From the NCBI RefSeq assembly GCF_021531595.1, contig NZ_JADYUD010000001.1:186001-250000 (forward strand): a DNA stretch of 64,000 nt, in the 5' to 3' direction. Positions 37,637-46,687 of the stretch are shown piece after piece. The position numbers and the translations under genes were made by a program. How positions within the stretch are numbered: position 1 is the stretch's first letter; every line of letters starts with the position of its first letter. Under the pieces are notes generated by a model. It was not told the origin of the DNA, searched no databases, and worked only from the letters and a program-made list of their open reading frames with translations. This stretch comes from Fusobacterium perfoetens (lineage in GTDB: Bacteria > Fusobacteriota > Fusobacteriia > Fusobacteriales > Fusobacteriaceae).

Positions 37637-39685
37637 TTATTGATATAAAATATCTCTTATTCCTTTTTTATATTTACTATCATGTTCAAGTTGTATTTTA
37701 TTATTTTTAAGAAGGAATTTTTTACTTCCTTTTTCAGCAATAAGACCAGAAAAAGGATCTAAATCTTGATAATAAAGTTTTCCGTTTGCAACAAGATTAT
37801 CAATATATTCAAAACGGCTTGGAGTATAATAACCATTATCAATAATTTTTTTATAAAATTCTTTCCATACAGGTGCAGCTAAAGCTCCTCCAGTAGTATT
37901 TCCCATTTTAGAGTTGTCATCATAACCAAGATATACTGTTGTTACAAGCTCAGGAGTAAATCCTGCATACCATACTGTACGGGCATCATTTGTTGTACCT
38001 GTTTTACCTGCTTGTTCAATAGTTTTTCCATATTTAGTTTTAACTTGGGCAGAACGACTTGTACCTGTTTTTGTAGAGCTTATTAAAAGATTTGTCATAA
38101 GAGCAATATCTTCAGAATCAAAAGTTTTTTCTATTACAGGTGTGTATTTGTAAAGAGTATTATCATTTTTATCTCTTACTTCTAAAAGAAATACAGGTTC
38201 AACAGCATAACCTCCATTTGAGAAAACAGCATATGCTTTTGCAAGTTCCATTGGTGTTCCTACAAGAGAACCAAGAGAAGCTGTTAAATCATTAGGTGGA
38301 TTAAGATTAGTTTTTGTTTTTTTGATAGTTTCTTTTAGTTTTTCATGTCCTAAATCTCTAAGAAGCTTTATAGAAATCATATTTACAGATTTATCAAGTC
38401 CTTCTAAAAGAGTTGAATTTTTTCTATAAAGAGTACCAACATTTTTAGGGGCCCATTTTCCAAAGATAACTCTTGAATCTTCTACAATAGTATTTTCACT
38501 TTTTCCATCTATAATTGCAGAAAGATATACAAAAGGCTTGAATGCTGAACCAATCTGACGCTTTGCATCAAGGGCTCTGTTAAAGTTTCCAGGCTGGAAG
38601 TTTTTTCCTCCTATTATAGAGATAACATGTCCGTTTGAAGAGTTAATAGTAATCATACCTCCTTGAAGATTCTCATCTTTTACAAGAGGTTCATAATTAT
38701 TAAAAACTTCTTCTGCAGTTTTTTGGATATCAAAATCTAAAGTAGTATAAACTTTAAGCCCTCCATTATATATTGTTTCCTCATCAAAATTTTTCATAAG
38801 CATTTCTTGAACTGTGTCAGTAAAGCTTGGCACTTTAGATTTATTCACAAATCCTTTTTTATATACAACGGTGACTGCATCTTTATCTATTTTTGTAAAA
38901 TCATAATCAGAAGGAAGATTTTCTTCCAGAATAAATTTATGAGCAAGAGCCTTATCATATTCTTCTTTTGTAATCATATCATATTTAAGCATTTGTCCAA
39001 GAACAACATGAGTTCTTCCAAGAGAAAGTTTTAAATTCCTTCTTGGGTTGTATGCTCCTGGTCTGTTTGGCATACCAGCAAGCATAGCACTTTCAGCAAG
39101 ATTAAGATCTTTAGGTTCTTTTTTAAATAGTGACTGTGAAGCACTTCTTATACCATAATCTCCTTCACCAAAATAAATTTCATTAAGATATTTTTCAAAA
39201 ATTTCATCTTTTGTATATCTTTTTTCTATTTCAATAGTGATTATAGCTTCTTTTATTTTTCTTGAAAGTTTTCTCTCATGAGAAAGAAAAGCATTTCTTG
39301 AAAGCTGCTGTGTAAATGAGCTTGCTCCCTGTCTTGCTCTTCCAGAACTCATATTTATAAACAGAGCTCTTAAAAGTCCTACAGGATCAATACCATAATG
39401 ACTATAAAATCTTCTGTCCTCAATAGAAAGAAAGGCATCTTTTACAACCTGAGGGACATTTTCAAATTTAACAGGAACTCTTGATTCCTTATAAATTATA
39501 TCTATTACTTTTCCATTTCTGTCATATATTTGTGTGGGAATAGAGGGAGTATAAGACTCTACAAGCTCTGCTATATTTGGTATTTCTTTTTTATAGTGGT
39601 TAACTATAAGAAATACAGCAACAGTACCTGTAATTCCCGCTGCAATAATAATACCGGCAGTGATTTTCAATATTTTTTTCCACAT
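37637..39685 (-). CDS. Class A penicillin-binding protein (PBP1A-like)
   Basis: Bifunctional peptidoglycan synthase of 682 residues. It has an N-terminal membrane anchor (about residues 7-29) and a glycosyltransferase domain (about 55-230, with EDRRFYSHYGIDPVGLLRA, GASSFTQQLSRN and RKIKEAIITIEIE). The transpeptidase domain has SxxK in GSAFKPFVYL, SxN in SVNMIS and KTGT in AGKTGTTNDA. It lacks the long outer-membrane docking insert of E. coli PBP1A. Ends at a shared terminator; rlmN lies upstream in the same direction with a 27-bp gap. Confidence 0.95.
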   Translation of the reverse strand: MWKKILKITAGIIIAAGITGTVAVFLIVNHYKKEIPNIAELVESYTPSIPTQIYDRNGKVIDIIYKESRVPVKFENVPQVVKDAFLSIEDRRFYSHYGIDPVGLLRALFINMSSGRARQGASSFTQQLSRNAFLSHERKLSRKIKEAIITIEIEKRYTKDEIFEKYLNEIYFGEGDYGIRSASQSLFKKEPKDLNLAESAMLAGMPNRPGAYNPRRNLKLSLGRTHVVLGQMLKYDMITKEEYDKALAHKFILEENLPSDYDFTKIDKDAVTVVYKKGFVNKSKVPSFTDTVQEMLMKNFDEETIYNGGLKVYTTLDFDIQKTAEEVFNNYEPLVKDENLQGGMITINSSNGHVISIIGGKNFQPGNFNRALDAKRQIGSAFKPFVYLSAIIDGKSENTIVEDSRVIFGKWAPKNVGTLYRKNSTLLEGLDKSVNMISIKLLRDLGHEKLKETIKKTKTNLNPPNDLTASLGSLVGTPMELAKAYAVFSNGGYAVEPVFLLEVRDKNDNTLYKYTPVIEKTFDSEDIALMTNLLISSTKTGTSRSAQVKTKYGKTIEQAGKTGTTNDARTVWYAGFTPELVTTVYLGYDDNSKMGNTTGGALAAPVWKEFYKKIIDNGYYTPSRFEYIDNLVANGKLYYQDLDPFSGLIAEKGSKKFLLKNNKIQLEHDSKYKKGIRDILYQ

Positions 39686-39712
39686 ATTAATCTCCAGATT
39701 TATTGTAAAATA

Positions 39713-40762
39713 TTATTTTGCATTTCTTTGTCTCAATTGACCACATGCACCATCAATATCAGTACCTTTTTCTCCTCTTATAACAACATTTACTTTTCTG
39801 TCATTTTTAAGAATATTATAGAATTTTTCAATTTTCTTTTGACTAGGTCTTTCAAAATCATTTTCTACAACTGGATTATAAGGAATAAGATTTAATGTGT
39901 GATCAAATTCATGCATGAAATCTGCAAGGACATTTGCATCTGTATCTGAAACATTAAATTCTTTTATAAGAATATATTCAAAAGTTATTCTACGATTTGT
40001 AATTCTTTGGTATTCTTTTAAAACTGTGAAAAGATCTTCTAACGGAAATCTTTTGTTTATAGGAATAAGCTGGTCTCTTTTTTCATTGAATACAGCATGA
40101 AGAGATACAGCAAGTTCAACAGGAAGTTTTTCTTCAAGAAGTTTTTCAATTCCTGGAACGATACCAGATGTAGATATTGTTATTTTTCTTTTTGAAATGT
40201 TTAGTCCATTTTCATGTGATAAAAGAATTATAGCTTTCATTAAATTATTAATATTTAAAAGTGGTTCTCCCATTCCCATGAAAACGATGTTATTTACACT
40301 TTCACCTTTATTTCTAAGTCTTCTTTCAATAGTATAAACTTGGTTTATTATTTCGTGAACATCTAAATTTCTTTCAAATCCTGAAGCTCCTGTTGCACAG
40401 AAAGCACATTTTACAGGACAACCTACTTGTGTTGAAACACAAAGAGTATTTCTTGTTTTATGTTTTAAAAGTACAGTTTCTATTGTATTTCCATCTTCAA
40501 GTTTAAAAAGAAATTTTTCAGTTCCATCAATTTTAGAAACTTTATGGTCCATAAGATTAAAAAGAGGGATATAAGTTTTTTCAAAAAGCATTTCCCTGTC
40601 TTTTAAAGATATATTTGACATATCATTTATATTTCTTATTAATTTTCCATGAAGCCAGTTGAAAATTTGTTTTCCATAGAATTTTTTCATACCTGAAGCA
40701 AGGATATAGTCAGTTAATTCCTTTTCATCAAGGTTTAATAAATTTAATTTAAAATCTTCCAT
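39713..40762 (-). CDS. rlmN: Dual-specificity 23S rRNA/tRNA adenine C2-methyltransferase RlmN
   Basis: Radical SAM enzyme that methylates A2503 of 23S rRNA and A37 of some tRNAs. The iron-sulfur motif is CPVKCAFC (Cys115, Cys119, Cys122), with the GEPL motif in [13 protein letters not shown]. The resolving cysteine near the C-terminus is in DGACGQLRQ. At 349 residues it is typical. GGAGGAAAA precedes the ATG. Confidence 0.95.
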   Translation of the reverse strand: MEDFKLNLLNLDEKELTDYILASGMKKFYGKQIFNWLHGKLIRNINDMSNISLKDREMLFEKTYIPLFNLMDHKVSKIDGTEKFLFKLEDGNTIETVLLKHKTRNTLCVSTQVGCPVKCAFCATGASGFERNLDVHEIINQVYTIERRLRNKGESVNNIVFMGMGEPLLNINNLMKAIILLSHENGLNISKRKITISTSGIVPGIEKLLEEKLPVELAVSLHAVFNEKRDQLIPINKRFPLEDLFTVLKEYQRITNRRITFEYILIKEFNVSDTDANVLADFMHEFDHTLNLIPYNPVVENDFERPSQKKIEKFYNILKNDRKVNVVIRGEKGTDIDGACGQLRQRNAK

Positions 40763-40834
40763 TTTTCCTCCGAATGTAATTAAAGTTTAAGCCATATTAT
40801 ATCAGATAAGCAGTAAAAAAACAATCAGATAAAA

Positions 40835-41962
40835 TTATACAATCTTTTTAAAACTCTCAATTATAATATTTTCATCTGTAATGCCTTTTATATTTCCTTG
40901 TTTTGCTCCTCCTCCACCTTTAACAGAACTGTCAGCATTTAAAATTTCTTTTATAAGAAGAGAGCAGTTTATATCTTCTCCAGCAATAAGAGCAGAATCT
41001 TCGTATAATCCAATAAAGGTAAGTTTATCTTCTGCAAGAACTTTTTTTAGTTCATTTACAAGTTCTTTTTCTCCATGAAATACAACAACTTTATGAGAGT
41101 TTATCTCTATAGCATTTTTAAGGATATCTTCTTTAAGAGATAAAGCATAGTTATGAAGAAGAAGGTTATAAGATTTTTTTAAATCTTCATGTTCTTTTTT
41201 GAAGTTTTCAATTTTTTCTATTATTTCATTATCACGACAACTGAATTTATGATTAAGAGATTTTATAATTTCAGATTTATTTTCATAATCTTTAATGGCT
41301 CTGTCTCCAGCAATGAAAGTAAATCTTGTATATTTTCCTTTTATTCTTTCGTGTGATAAAATTTTAAAAACTCTTATATCTTTAATATCATTTACATGAA
41401 ATCCTGCACAGGCACAAAGATCATAGTCTTCTATTTTTATAAGTCTTATATATTCATCAGTAATTTTAGGACTTATTTTTTTTCTTAGTCCTGAAATTGT
41501 ATCTGCTTCATATCTCATTATAGTTGTTCCAAGAACTTTTGCACCTTTTAAAATAGCTTCATTTACTTTATCAGAAAGTTCTTTAACAGTTTCTTCTGAA
41601 ATTGAGTCGCTATCTAAATCAATAGTAGAAACCTCTTCTCCCATTCTGAATCCTACATTATGCAAGTTATAATCTTTTAATGCAATCCCTGAGAAAAGAT
41701 GTTCTGCAGTATGCTGCATAGCAATATCTTTTCTTCTGTTTGTATCTATATAATATTCATATTCACCTTTTTCAATTTTTTCTGCAATTATAATTTTATC
41801 TTCTTTAGCTTCTAAAATAGGAATATTATTAATATGTCCTCTGTCTCCAAGTTGTCCGCCTTTTCCATCAGGGTAAATTTTTGTTGAAAACAGATCAATA
41901 TATTCTACTTCTACAGCATAATTATCTTTATATTTTTCACAGTTTTTAATTCCTATGAGCAT
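40835..41962 (-). CDS. Alanyl-tRNA editing protein, AlaX-L type with DHHA1 domain
   Basis: Removes serine or glycine wrongly attached to tRNA-Ala. In order: an AlaRS-like N-terminal barrel (residues 1-75, KIYPDGKGGQLGDRG), the tRNA_SAD editing site with His84 and His88 in QHTAEHLF and the later zinc ligands in CACAGFHV, a coiled coil (about 240-270), and a DHHA1 domain ending in the motif GGGGAKQGNIKG. At 375 residues it is the long form, AlaX-L. AGGAGGATATC precedes the ATG. Confidence 0.9.
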   Translation of the reverse strand: MLIGIKNCEKYKDNYAVEVEYIDLFSTKIYPDGKGGQLGDRGHINNIPILEAKEDKIIIAEKIEKGEYEYYIDTNRRKDIAMQHTAEHLFSGIALKDYNLHNVGFRMGEEVSTIDLDSDSISEETVKELSDKVNEAILKGAKVLGTTIMRYEADTISGLRKKISPKITDEYIRLIKIEDYDLCACAGFHVNDIKDIRVFKILSHERIKGKYTRFTFIAGDRAIKDYENKSEIIKSLNHKFSCRDNEIIEKIENFKKEHEDLKKSYNLLLHNYALSLKEDILKNAIEINSHKVVVFHGEKELVNELKKVLAEDKLTFIGLYEDSALIAGEDINCSLLIKEILNADSSVKGGGGAKQGNIKGITDENIIIESFKKIV

Positions 41963-42062
41963 GATATCCTCCTGTTAAATTAAAATTTGCTTTCAGTTAA
42001 CATTATACAATATATTAAAAAATATTCCAAAATTAATTGATGTTTTTTAATATAAAAATTTA

Positions 42063-42091
42063 TTGACAATAAAATAAAAATAGGATATTAT
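42063..42091 (+). promoter_or_regulatory. Promoter of the tRNA-Leu gene
   Basis: A perfect TTGACA (42063-42068), 17-bp spacer and TATTAT (42086-42091), about 46 bp before the tRNA. One of the best promoters in the window, as expected for a stable RNA. Confidence 0.85.
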
Positions 42092-42137
42092 ATTTTAGTA
42101 TGATAAATTGCCTTATGCAAGGAAATATAATAAAAAA

Positions 42138-42224
42138 GCCTGGATGGTGAAATTGGTAAACACGATGGACTCAAAATCCATTGGTAGCAATACCCTGCGG
42201 GTTCGAGTCCCGCTCCAGGCACCA
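42138..42224 (+). tRNA. tRNA-Leu (anticodon CAA)
   Basis: An 87-nt class II tRNA with an encoded CCA end. The acceptor stem is GCCTGGA/TCCAGGC. The anticodon stem ATGGA/TCCAT encloses the loop CTCAAAA, giving anticodon CAA, which reads UUG. It has a long variable arm (TTGGTAGCAATACCCTGC region) and a T arm with GTTCGAGTC. The extended variable arm confirms leucine. Confidence 0.97.
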
Positions 42225-42235
42225 CTTTAAAGAGT

Positions 42236-42265
42236 AAAACCATATAATTTTATATGGTTTTTTTA
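42236..42265 (+). terminator. Terminator of the tRNA-Leu gene
   Basis: AACCATATA and TATATGGTT arms with a 4-base loop, followed by a T run, 12 bases after the CCA end. Confidence 0.8.
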
Positions 42266-42274
42266 TTTTATAAA

Positions 42275-42318
42275 ATAAAAAACAGCATTTAATATTAAAA
42301 TACTAAATGCTGTCTAAA
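42275..42318 (-). terminator. Terminator of the threonine aldolase gene
   Basis: ACAGCATTTA (42282-42291) and TAAATGCTGT (42304-42313) form a 10-bp stem. On the minus strand it is followed by a T-rich stretch. Confidence 0.75.
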
Positions 42319-42333
42319 AAATTATTATTTTTA

Positions 42334-43371
42334 TTATTTATAACGCTTAGAAAGTTCAGTGAAGTCTTTTATAAATTCTTCTACATGTTCTTTTTTAGTA
42401 GCCCAAGAAGTAACAAAACGGATAACACTGTTATTATCATCATATTTTTCAATGAAAGTATATTTGTATTTTAGGCTAAGATCTTGTATAAGTTTATTAG
42501 GAAGTATAGGGAACTGCTGATTACTGTATGAATCAGTAGCAAATCCAAATCCATTATCAGAGAAACATTTTTTAAGCATATCTGCCATCTTATTTGAATG
42601 TTCACCAATTTCGTAATATAAATTATCTTTGAAAAGTTCTCCAAATTGAAGTCCAAGAAGTCTTCCTTTTGCAAGAAGTGCTCCTCTTTGTTTTATAGCA
42701 TATTGGAAACCATCAAATATATCTTTATTTACAAATACAGCAACTTCTCCAAATAAAGCTCCACATTTAGTTCCACCAATATAGAAAACATCAGTTAATT
42801 TAGGATAATCTGTAAGAGCTATATCATTATATTCAGATGTAAGAGCAGAAGCAAGTCTTGCTCCGTCCATGAATAGATAAAGTCCATGTTCTTTACAGCA
42901 ACTATACAGTGCTTCAAGTTCAGCTTTTTTATAAAGAGTTCCTATTTCTGTAGGGTTTGAAATATATACCATTTTAGGTTCAACATTATGTGCATCAGTG
43001 TGAAGGCTTAAAACTTTTTCTACAAGTGCAGGAGTAAGTTTTCCTTCAGGAGCAGGAATAAGTTCAACTTTATGTCCTGTAGCTTCAATAGCTCCTGTTT
43101 CATGTCCGTTTATATGTCCTGTTTCAGCTGATATAACTGATTGGTGTGGACGAAGAATTTGAGAAATAACAAGAAGGTTTGTTTGAGTTCCTCCAACAAT
43201 AAAACGAATATTACAATCATCACATTGGATTTTTTCTTTTATTATTTTATACGCTTCAAGAGTATATGGATCTTCTCCATATCCATCTGTCTGCTCTAAA
43301 TTTGTTCTTAATAAAGTTTCAAGTACACGAGGATGAGCTCCTTCACTGTAATCATTTTTAAAACTAATCAT
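42334..43371 (-). CDS. Low-specificity L-threonine aldolase family protein
   Basis: PLP enzyme that splits threonine into glycine and acetaldehyde. The PLP lysine is Lys202 in YIGGTKCGAL, the PLP-binding Asp is in LFMDGARLASAL (Asp169), and the His-rich loop ETGHINGHETGAIE matches the family. At 345 residues it is normal. The ribosome site is unusual: a run of six G (AAGGGGGG) 7-8 bases before ATG. It uses more CGT arginine codons than most neighbours. Expression is probably controlled by the palindrome over its promoter. Confidence 0.9.
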   Translation of the reverse strand: MISFKNDYSEGAHPRVLETLLRTNLEQTDGYGEDPYTLEAYKIIKEKIQCDDCNIRFIVGGTQTNLLVISQILRPHQSVISAETGHINGHETGAIEATGHKVELIPAPEGKLTPALVEKVLSLHTDAHNVEPKMVYISNPTEIGTLYKKAELEALYSCCKEHGLYLFMDGARLASALTSEYNDIALTDYPKLTDVFYIGGTKCGALFGEVAVFVNKDIFDGFQYAIKQRGALLAKGRLLGLQFGELFKDNLYYEIGEHSNKMADMLKKCFSDNGFGFATDSYSNQQFPILPNKLIQDLSLKYKYTFIEKYDDNNSVIRFVTSWATKKEHVEEFIKDFTELSKRYK

Positions 43372-43406
43372 GCCTGACCCCCCTTAATAATTTTATTCTG
43401 TTTTTT

Positions 43407-43433
43407 ATTATACTTTATATTATAAAGTATAAT
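43407..43433. promoter_or_regulatory. Perfect 27-bp palindromic operator at the threonine aldolase promoter
   Basis: ATTATACTTTATA (43407-43419), a central T, then the exact reverse complement (43421-43433). It covers the -10 element and the start site of the minus-strand promoter, the classic place for a repressor to bind. Confidence 0.6.
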
Positions 43434-43454
43434 CTGTTTGTAGAGATTTGTAAA
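43426..43454 (-). promoter_or_regulatory. Promoter of the threonine aldolase gene
   Basis: On the minus strand TTTACA (43454-43449), a 17-bp spacer and TATACT (43431-43426). The -10 is embedded in the palindromic operator. Confidence 0.7.
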
Positions 43455-43627
43455 GAAATATATGTAAATGAATTAAAAAAATAAAAAATGTTAAATATAA
43501 AAACATATAGAAAGTAATATTTTAAATATCATATAGCTTAATCAAAAAATAAGATGGTTTTGTAGTAGAAAATTTAAGGAAATGATACTATAATATATAA
43601 AATTATTTTTTATGGAGAGTGGTGGTT

Positions 43628-43816
43628 TTGACTAGAGAAGAAATTTTAAATCTTGAGGGAAAAATTATAGAAAAAGAACTTTTTCAGCTTATGTTTGAAA
43701 GTGAATGTGTAATGAATTTTCAAAATTGTGGAATGAGTGGATTAAAAAAAGGATATAATTGGTTTATAGTAACTCTTATAGACGGAACAGAAGTAAATTT
43801 ATACTGCATAGAGTAA
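43628..43816 (+). CDS. Small uncharacterised protein (62 aa)
   Basis: I do not recognise this small protein. It is soluble in appearance, with two cysteines near the middle (ECVMNFQNCGMSG) and a beta-like end (WFIVTLIDGTEVNLYCIE). The start is ambiguous. TTG 43628 is 10 bases after GGAG, and GTG 43622 and GTG 43619 are also in frame. A TATAAT (near 43590) and a terminator support a real single-gene unit. Confidence 0.55.
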   Translation: MTREEILNLEGKIIEKELFQLMFESECVMNFQNCGMSGLKKGYNWFIVTLIDGTEVNLYCIE

Positions 43817-43836
43817 ATCTTTTACAGTAAATATCT

Positions 43837-43906
43837 AAAGGCTGTTGCATTTTCTAATTTATAAAAATAAAATTTTATTTTTATAGATTTACAACAGCCC
43901 TTTTTT
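43837..43906. terminator. Long bidirectional hairpin between the small gene and the deaminase-like gene
   Basis: Outer arms GGCTGTTG (43840-43847) and CAACAGCC (43892-43899) enclose a perfect 26-bp AT palindrome (43860-43885). T runs flank the structure on the plus side. It serves both converging genes. Confidence 0.75.
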
Positions 43907-43912
43907 ATAGTA

Positions 43913-45406
43913 TTAAATGTACTCTTGTTCAAAGATTATAAAACTTATTTCAAGTTCTATTTGTTTTTTCAATTTTTCATTTGAAAGGATAAAATCTTTA
44001 TATTCAATAAACTTTTCTTTCCACTCTTCAATAGAATTTATATCTTTAAATTCACTTCTTATAGAATCATAATTTCCATCTATATATAAACTTTCTCCTT
44101 CAAGGAAAGAATATTCAATTCCATTTCTTGAAAGATTTTTTAAATCATTATAATTCAGATTAAAAGCCTCCACAGCTTTAACATATTCTAATGTTATATT
44201 GCTTCTGCTTACAGCCTCATCATCAGTGCATATAATCATAGGAACATTATATTTTTTATAAAGTGAGAAAGGATGATTTTTTTCTTTTATTCCTAAAATA
44301 ATATCGTTACTTGAAAGACATATTTCAACAGCAATTTTATTTGTGTTCATAAAATTTAAGAGAGCCTTACAGTTTTCTTCCCATGGAATGCTGACTCCAT
44401 GTCCTATTCTTTTTGCAGCAGGAAATTTTTGCTCATTCTTATTTCTTGTAAGAAAGATAGTACTACATATTCTGTCGTTCATATCTTCTAAAGGTGAACG
44501 GAGAAGATTAAGTTCTCCTGCATGAAGTGTAAGATTTATTTTCTTTTGTGAACTAATGTATTTTTCAGAAAGATATTTATAGATAAATTTTAAAATTTTT
44601 AGATGATTTTCAAAATTTTCTCTGGAAGGGATAGCATCTTCAGGTTCTACAATGTTGACTCCTGCAATTCTTTTTTCCTTTATGCAGTAAACCATAAAAC
44701 AATAAGCTTCTGCAAAAAATTTATAAAGAGGAGCACTGGCTCTTGCAAGAAATGGGATATATTTAATTGTAAAATCTCCTTCTCCATTGCTTTTCAGAAA
44801 GTTTTCTCTTTCATCTAAAAATTCTTTTACTTTTAGATAATTTTCTTCTGTGTCTGCATCGTCAAGAATTTTGCAGTATTCATTCATTTTTGAAAGGTTA
44901 AATTCTCCTAAATTTTTTATTAAATCAATATAGTAATTTTTAACATTTTCAGGAACAGCTTCTGCAATAAGTTCTAAATATTTTACATTTTGAAGTTTAT
45001 TTCTTTTTATAATTTCAAGAATCATATCATTTTCATTTCTTTTACTGCTAAGTACAGAGAAAAAAGTATTGAAGAAATGTTTTGCACCATCAGAAGTTTT
45101 ATCCCATCCTCTCATGCTGAAGCTATTAAGCATGTTTTCAGTATAATATTTTTTAAAATTCTCAATGGAAATTATTTTATCGCTTTTATCAGAAAATTTA
45201 TATTCTTCATCATTAAGAAAGATATTTTTTCTAAGATCATACCAACTATTTTTTATTATAGCATCTTCGTATACAAATTCAGAGAAAGATGCTCCAAGAG
45301 AGTGATTGTGAAGATCTCCTCCTTTTGGAAAATTTTTTAAAAACATAGTAAGTTCAGGAGTACTTTTTTTTATTTCTTCAAATTTTTCAAATAATAAATC
45401 TTTCAT
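43913..45406 (-). CDS. Adenosine deaminase-like metal-dependent hydrolase
   Basis: Amidohydrolase-superfamily protein with the adenosine/AMP deaminase order of motifs: DLHNHSLG (metal ligands His33 and His35), LTLHAGE (catalytic Glu), RIGHGVSI, EICLSSN and ICTDDEAV (metal Asp). It probably deaminates adenosine or a related nucleoside. At 497 residues it is about 150 longer than classical bacterial Add, mainly from an N-terminal lead and inserts between residues 45 and 280. There is no signal peptide. AAGGAGGACAAA precedes the ATG. Confidence 0.85.
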   Translation of the reverse strand: MKDLLFEKFEEIKKSTPELTMFLKNFPKGGDLHNHSLGASFSEFVYEDAIIKNSWYDLRKNIFLNDEEYKFSDKSDKIISIENFKKYYTENMLNSFSMRGWDKTSDGAKHFFNTFFSVLSSKRNENDMILEIIKRNKLQNVKYLELIAEAVPENVKNYYIDLIKNLGEFNLSKMNEYCKILDDADTEENYLKVKEFLDERENFLKSNGEGDFTIKYIPFLARASAPLYKFFAEAYCFMVYCIKEKRIAGVNIVEPEDAIPSRENFENHLKILKFIYKYLSEKYISSQKKINLTLHAGELNLLRSPLEDMNDRICSTIFLTRNKNEQKFPAAKRIGHGVSIPWEENCKALLNFMNTNKIAVEICLSSNDIILGIKEKNHPFSLYKKYNVPMIICTDDEAVSRSNITLEYVKAVEAFNLNYNDLKNLSRNGIEYSFLEGESLYIDGNYDSIRSEFKDINSIEEWKEKFIEYKDFILSNEKLKKQIELEISFIIFEQEYI

Positions 45407-45623
45407 TGATTTTGTCCTCCTTATTAAGGATAGTTTTTCATAAAAATTATGTAAATTTAAAAAGTAAAAAAATTTAAAAAATATCTGCTTATTATACTGA
45501 AATTGTAAAAAATAAAAGTGTTTTTCTTAAAAAGCTTTTATCTTTTTCTCTTGTATAAATTATGCAGATATTTTTGTATTTAAAATCCATTTTTATATTT
45601 TAATAATAATTATTTATTAAAAA

Positions 45624-46217
45624 TTATAATTCTTGCCTTCCTTCAAGTGCTTTTGCTATTGTAGCACTATCAGTAAATTCAATATTTCCTCCCATTGGAA
45701 TACCACTGGCAATTTTAGTAAGAGTAATTCCAAATGGTTTGATAAGTTTTGTAAGATAAAGAACTGTTGTTTCTCCTTCAAGATCAGGATTAAGTGCAAA
45801 AATAATCTCTTTTATATCTTCAGATGCAATTCTTTCAAGAAGAGATTTTATATTTAGTTTATCTGGAGTAACTCCATTAAGAGGAGCAATCTTTCCATTA
45901 AGTACATGATAGACACCGTTATATTTTCCTGTTTTTTCAAGAGGAATAATATCCCTACTGTCTTCAACAATACAAATTATACTCTTGTCTCTAAGTTCGT
46001 TACTGCAAATATCACATAAATCATTTTCACTAAAATTTCCACAAACAGAGCATTTCTTTACAAACTTTTTTACATTCATCATAGCAGATGAAAATTTTTC
46101 AACATCGCTTTCGTCCATATCTAAGATATGGAAAGCAAGTCTTGCAGCACTTTTTCTTCCTATACCTGGAAGTTTATGAAACTCATCTATAAGTTTCTCT
46201 AAATATCTGGTTGACAT
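45624..46217 (-). CDS. recR: Recombination protein RecR
   Basis: Works with RecO in RecA loading. It has a helix-hairpin-helix (FHKLPGIGRKSAARLAFHIL, residues 13-32), a four-cysteine zinc site (Cys56, Cys59, Cys68, Cys71), and a Toprim domain (about 78-175, CIVEDSRDI and ALNPDLEGETT). At 197 residues it is standard. It follows a small charged protein gene by 12 bp. Where many bacteria have ybaB next to recR, this genome has that unrelated small gene. Confidence 0.95.
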   Translation of the reverse strand: MSTRYLEKLIDEFHKLPGIGRKSAARLAFHILDMDESDVEKFSSAMMNVKKFVKKCSVCGNFSENDLCDICSNELRDKSIICIVEDSRDIIPLEKTGKYNGVYHVLNGKIAPLNGVTPDKLNIKSLLERIASEDIKEIIFALNPDLEGETTVLYLTKLIKPFGITLTKIASGIPMGGNIEFTDSATIAKALEGRQEL

Positions 46218-46229
46218 TATTTACCTCTA

Positions 46230-46535
46230 TTATTTTTTTTCAGCTGTAGGAGCTTTAAAGTTTCTTATAGCTTTTATAAGTTCTTTTCTTTCTTTTCCTA
46301 AGTCAGCGTTTTTAATGATATAGTCACTAACTCTTTCTTCATAGTCAGCTTTCATATTTTCAACTATAGCCATAAAATCTTCATAGCACATGCTTGGTTT
46401 TACATATTCTTCAAGATTGTTTAAAAGAGTTACTCTTTTTCTATTATCTCTTATTTTTCTTTCATTATCTTCAATTTCTCTTTCAATTTTATTTTTTCTT
46501 CTTGCTTTTCTTACTAGTTCTAATGCGTTATCCAT
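46230..46535 (-). CDS. Small charged coiled-coil protein upstream of recR (101 aa)
   Basis: I do not recognise it. The 101-residue product is helical and very charged ([19 protein letters not shown] and [15 protein letters not shown]), without signal or membrane segment. ATG 46535 is preferred because AAGGAGGATTATA lies directly before it; the frame stays open further upstream but has no other ribosome site. It is co-directional with recR, with a 12-bp gap. It does not look like YbaB/EbfC. Confidence 0.7.
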   Translation of the reverse strand: MDNALELVRKARRKNKIEREIEDNERKIRDNRKRVTLLNNLEEYVKPSMCYEDFMAIVENMKADYEERVSDYIIKNADLGKERKELIKAIRNFKAPTAEKK

Positions 46536-46625
46536 ATTATAATCCTCCTTAAATAATGAAACTTTACTTCTGTAAATATATTTTATAATATTAAATGTAA
46601 ATTTGCAATTAAGAAAATAGGAATG

Positions 46626-46654
46626 TTGTAATTTAATGTTAAATATGATAATAT
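46626..46654 (+). promoter_or_regulatory. Promoter of ftsY
   Basis: TTGTAA (46626-46631), 17-bp spacer, TAATAT (46649-46654), 34 bp before the ftsY start codon. Confidence 0.6.
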
Positions 46655-46687
46655 TCAATTATAGATACAATAAATTGGAGGGACATA

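Noticed and set aside
39530-39895. 121-codon plus-strand open frame across the pbp1A-rlmN junction
   Set aside because: Opposite to two well-supported genes, Cys/Phe/Asn-rich composition typical of antisense frames, and no ribosome site.
42138-42224. tRNA-Leu as an integration site for a mobile element
   Set aside because: No integrase gene and no repeat of the tRNA 3' end were seen on either side.
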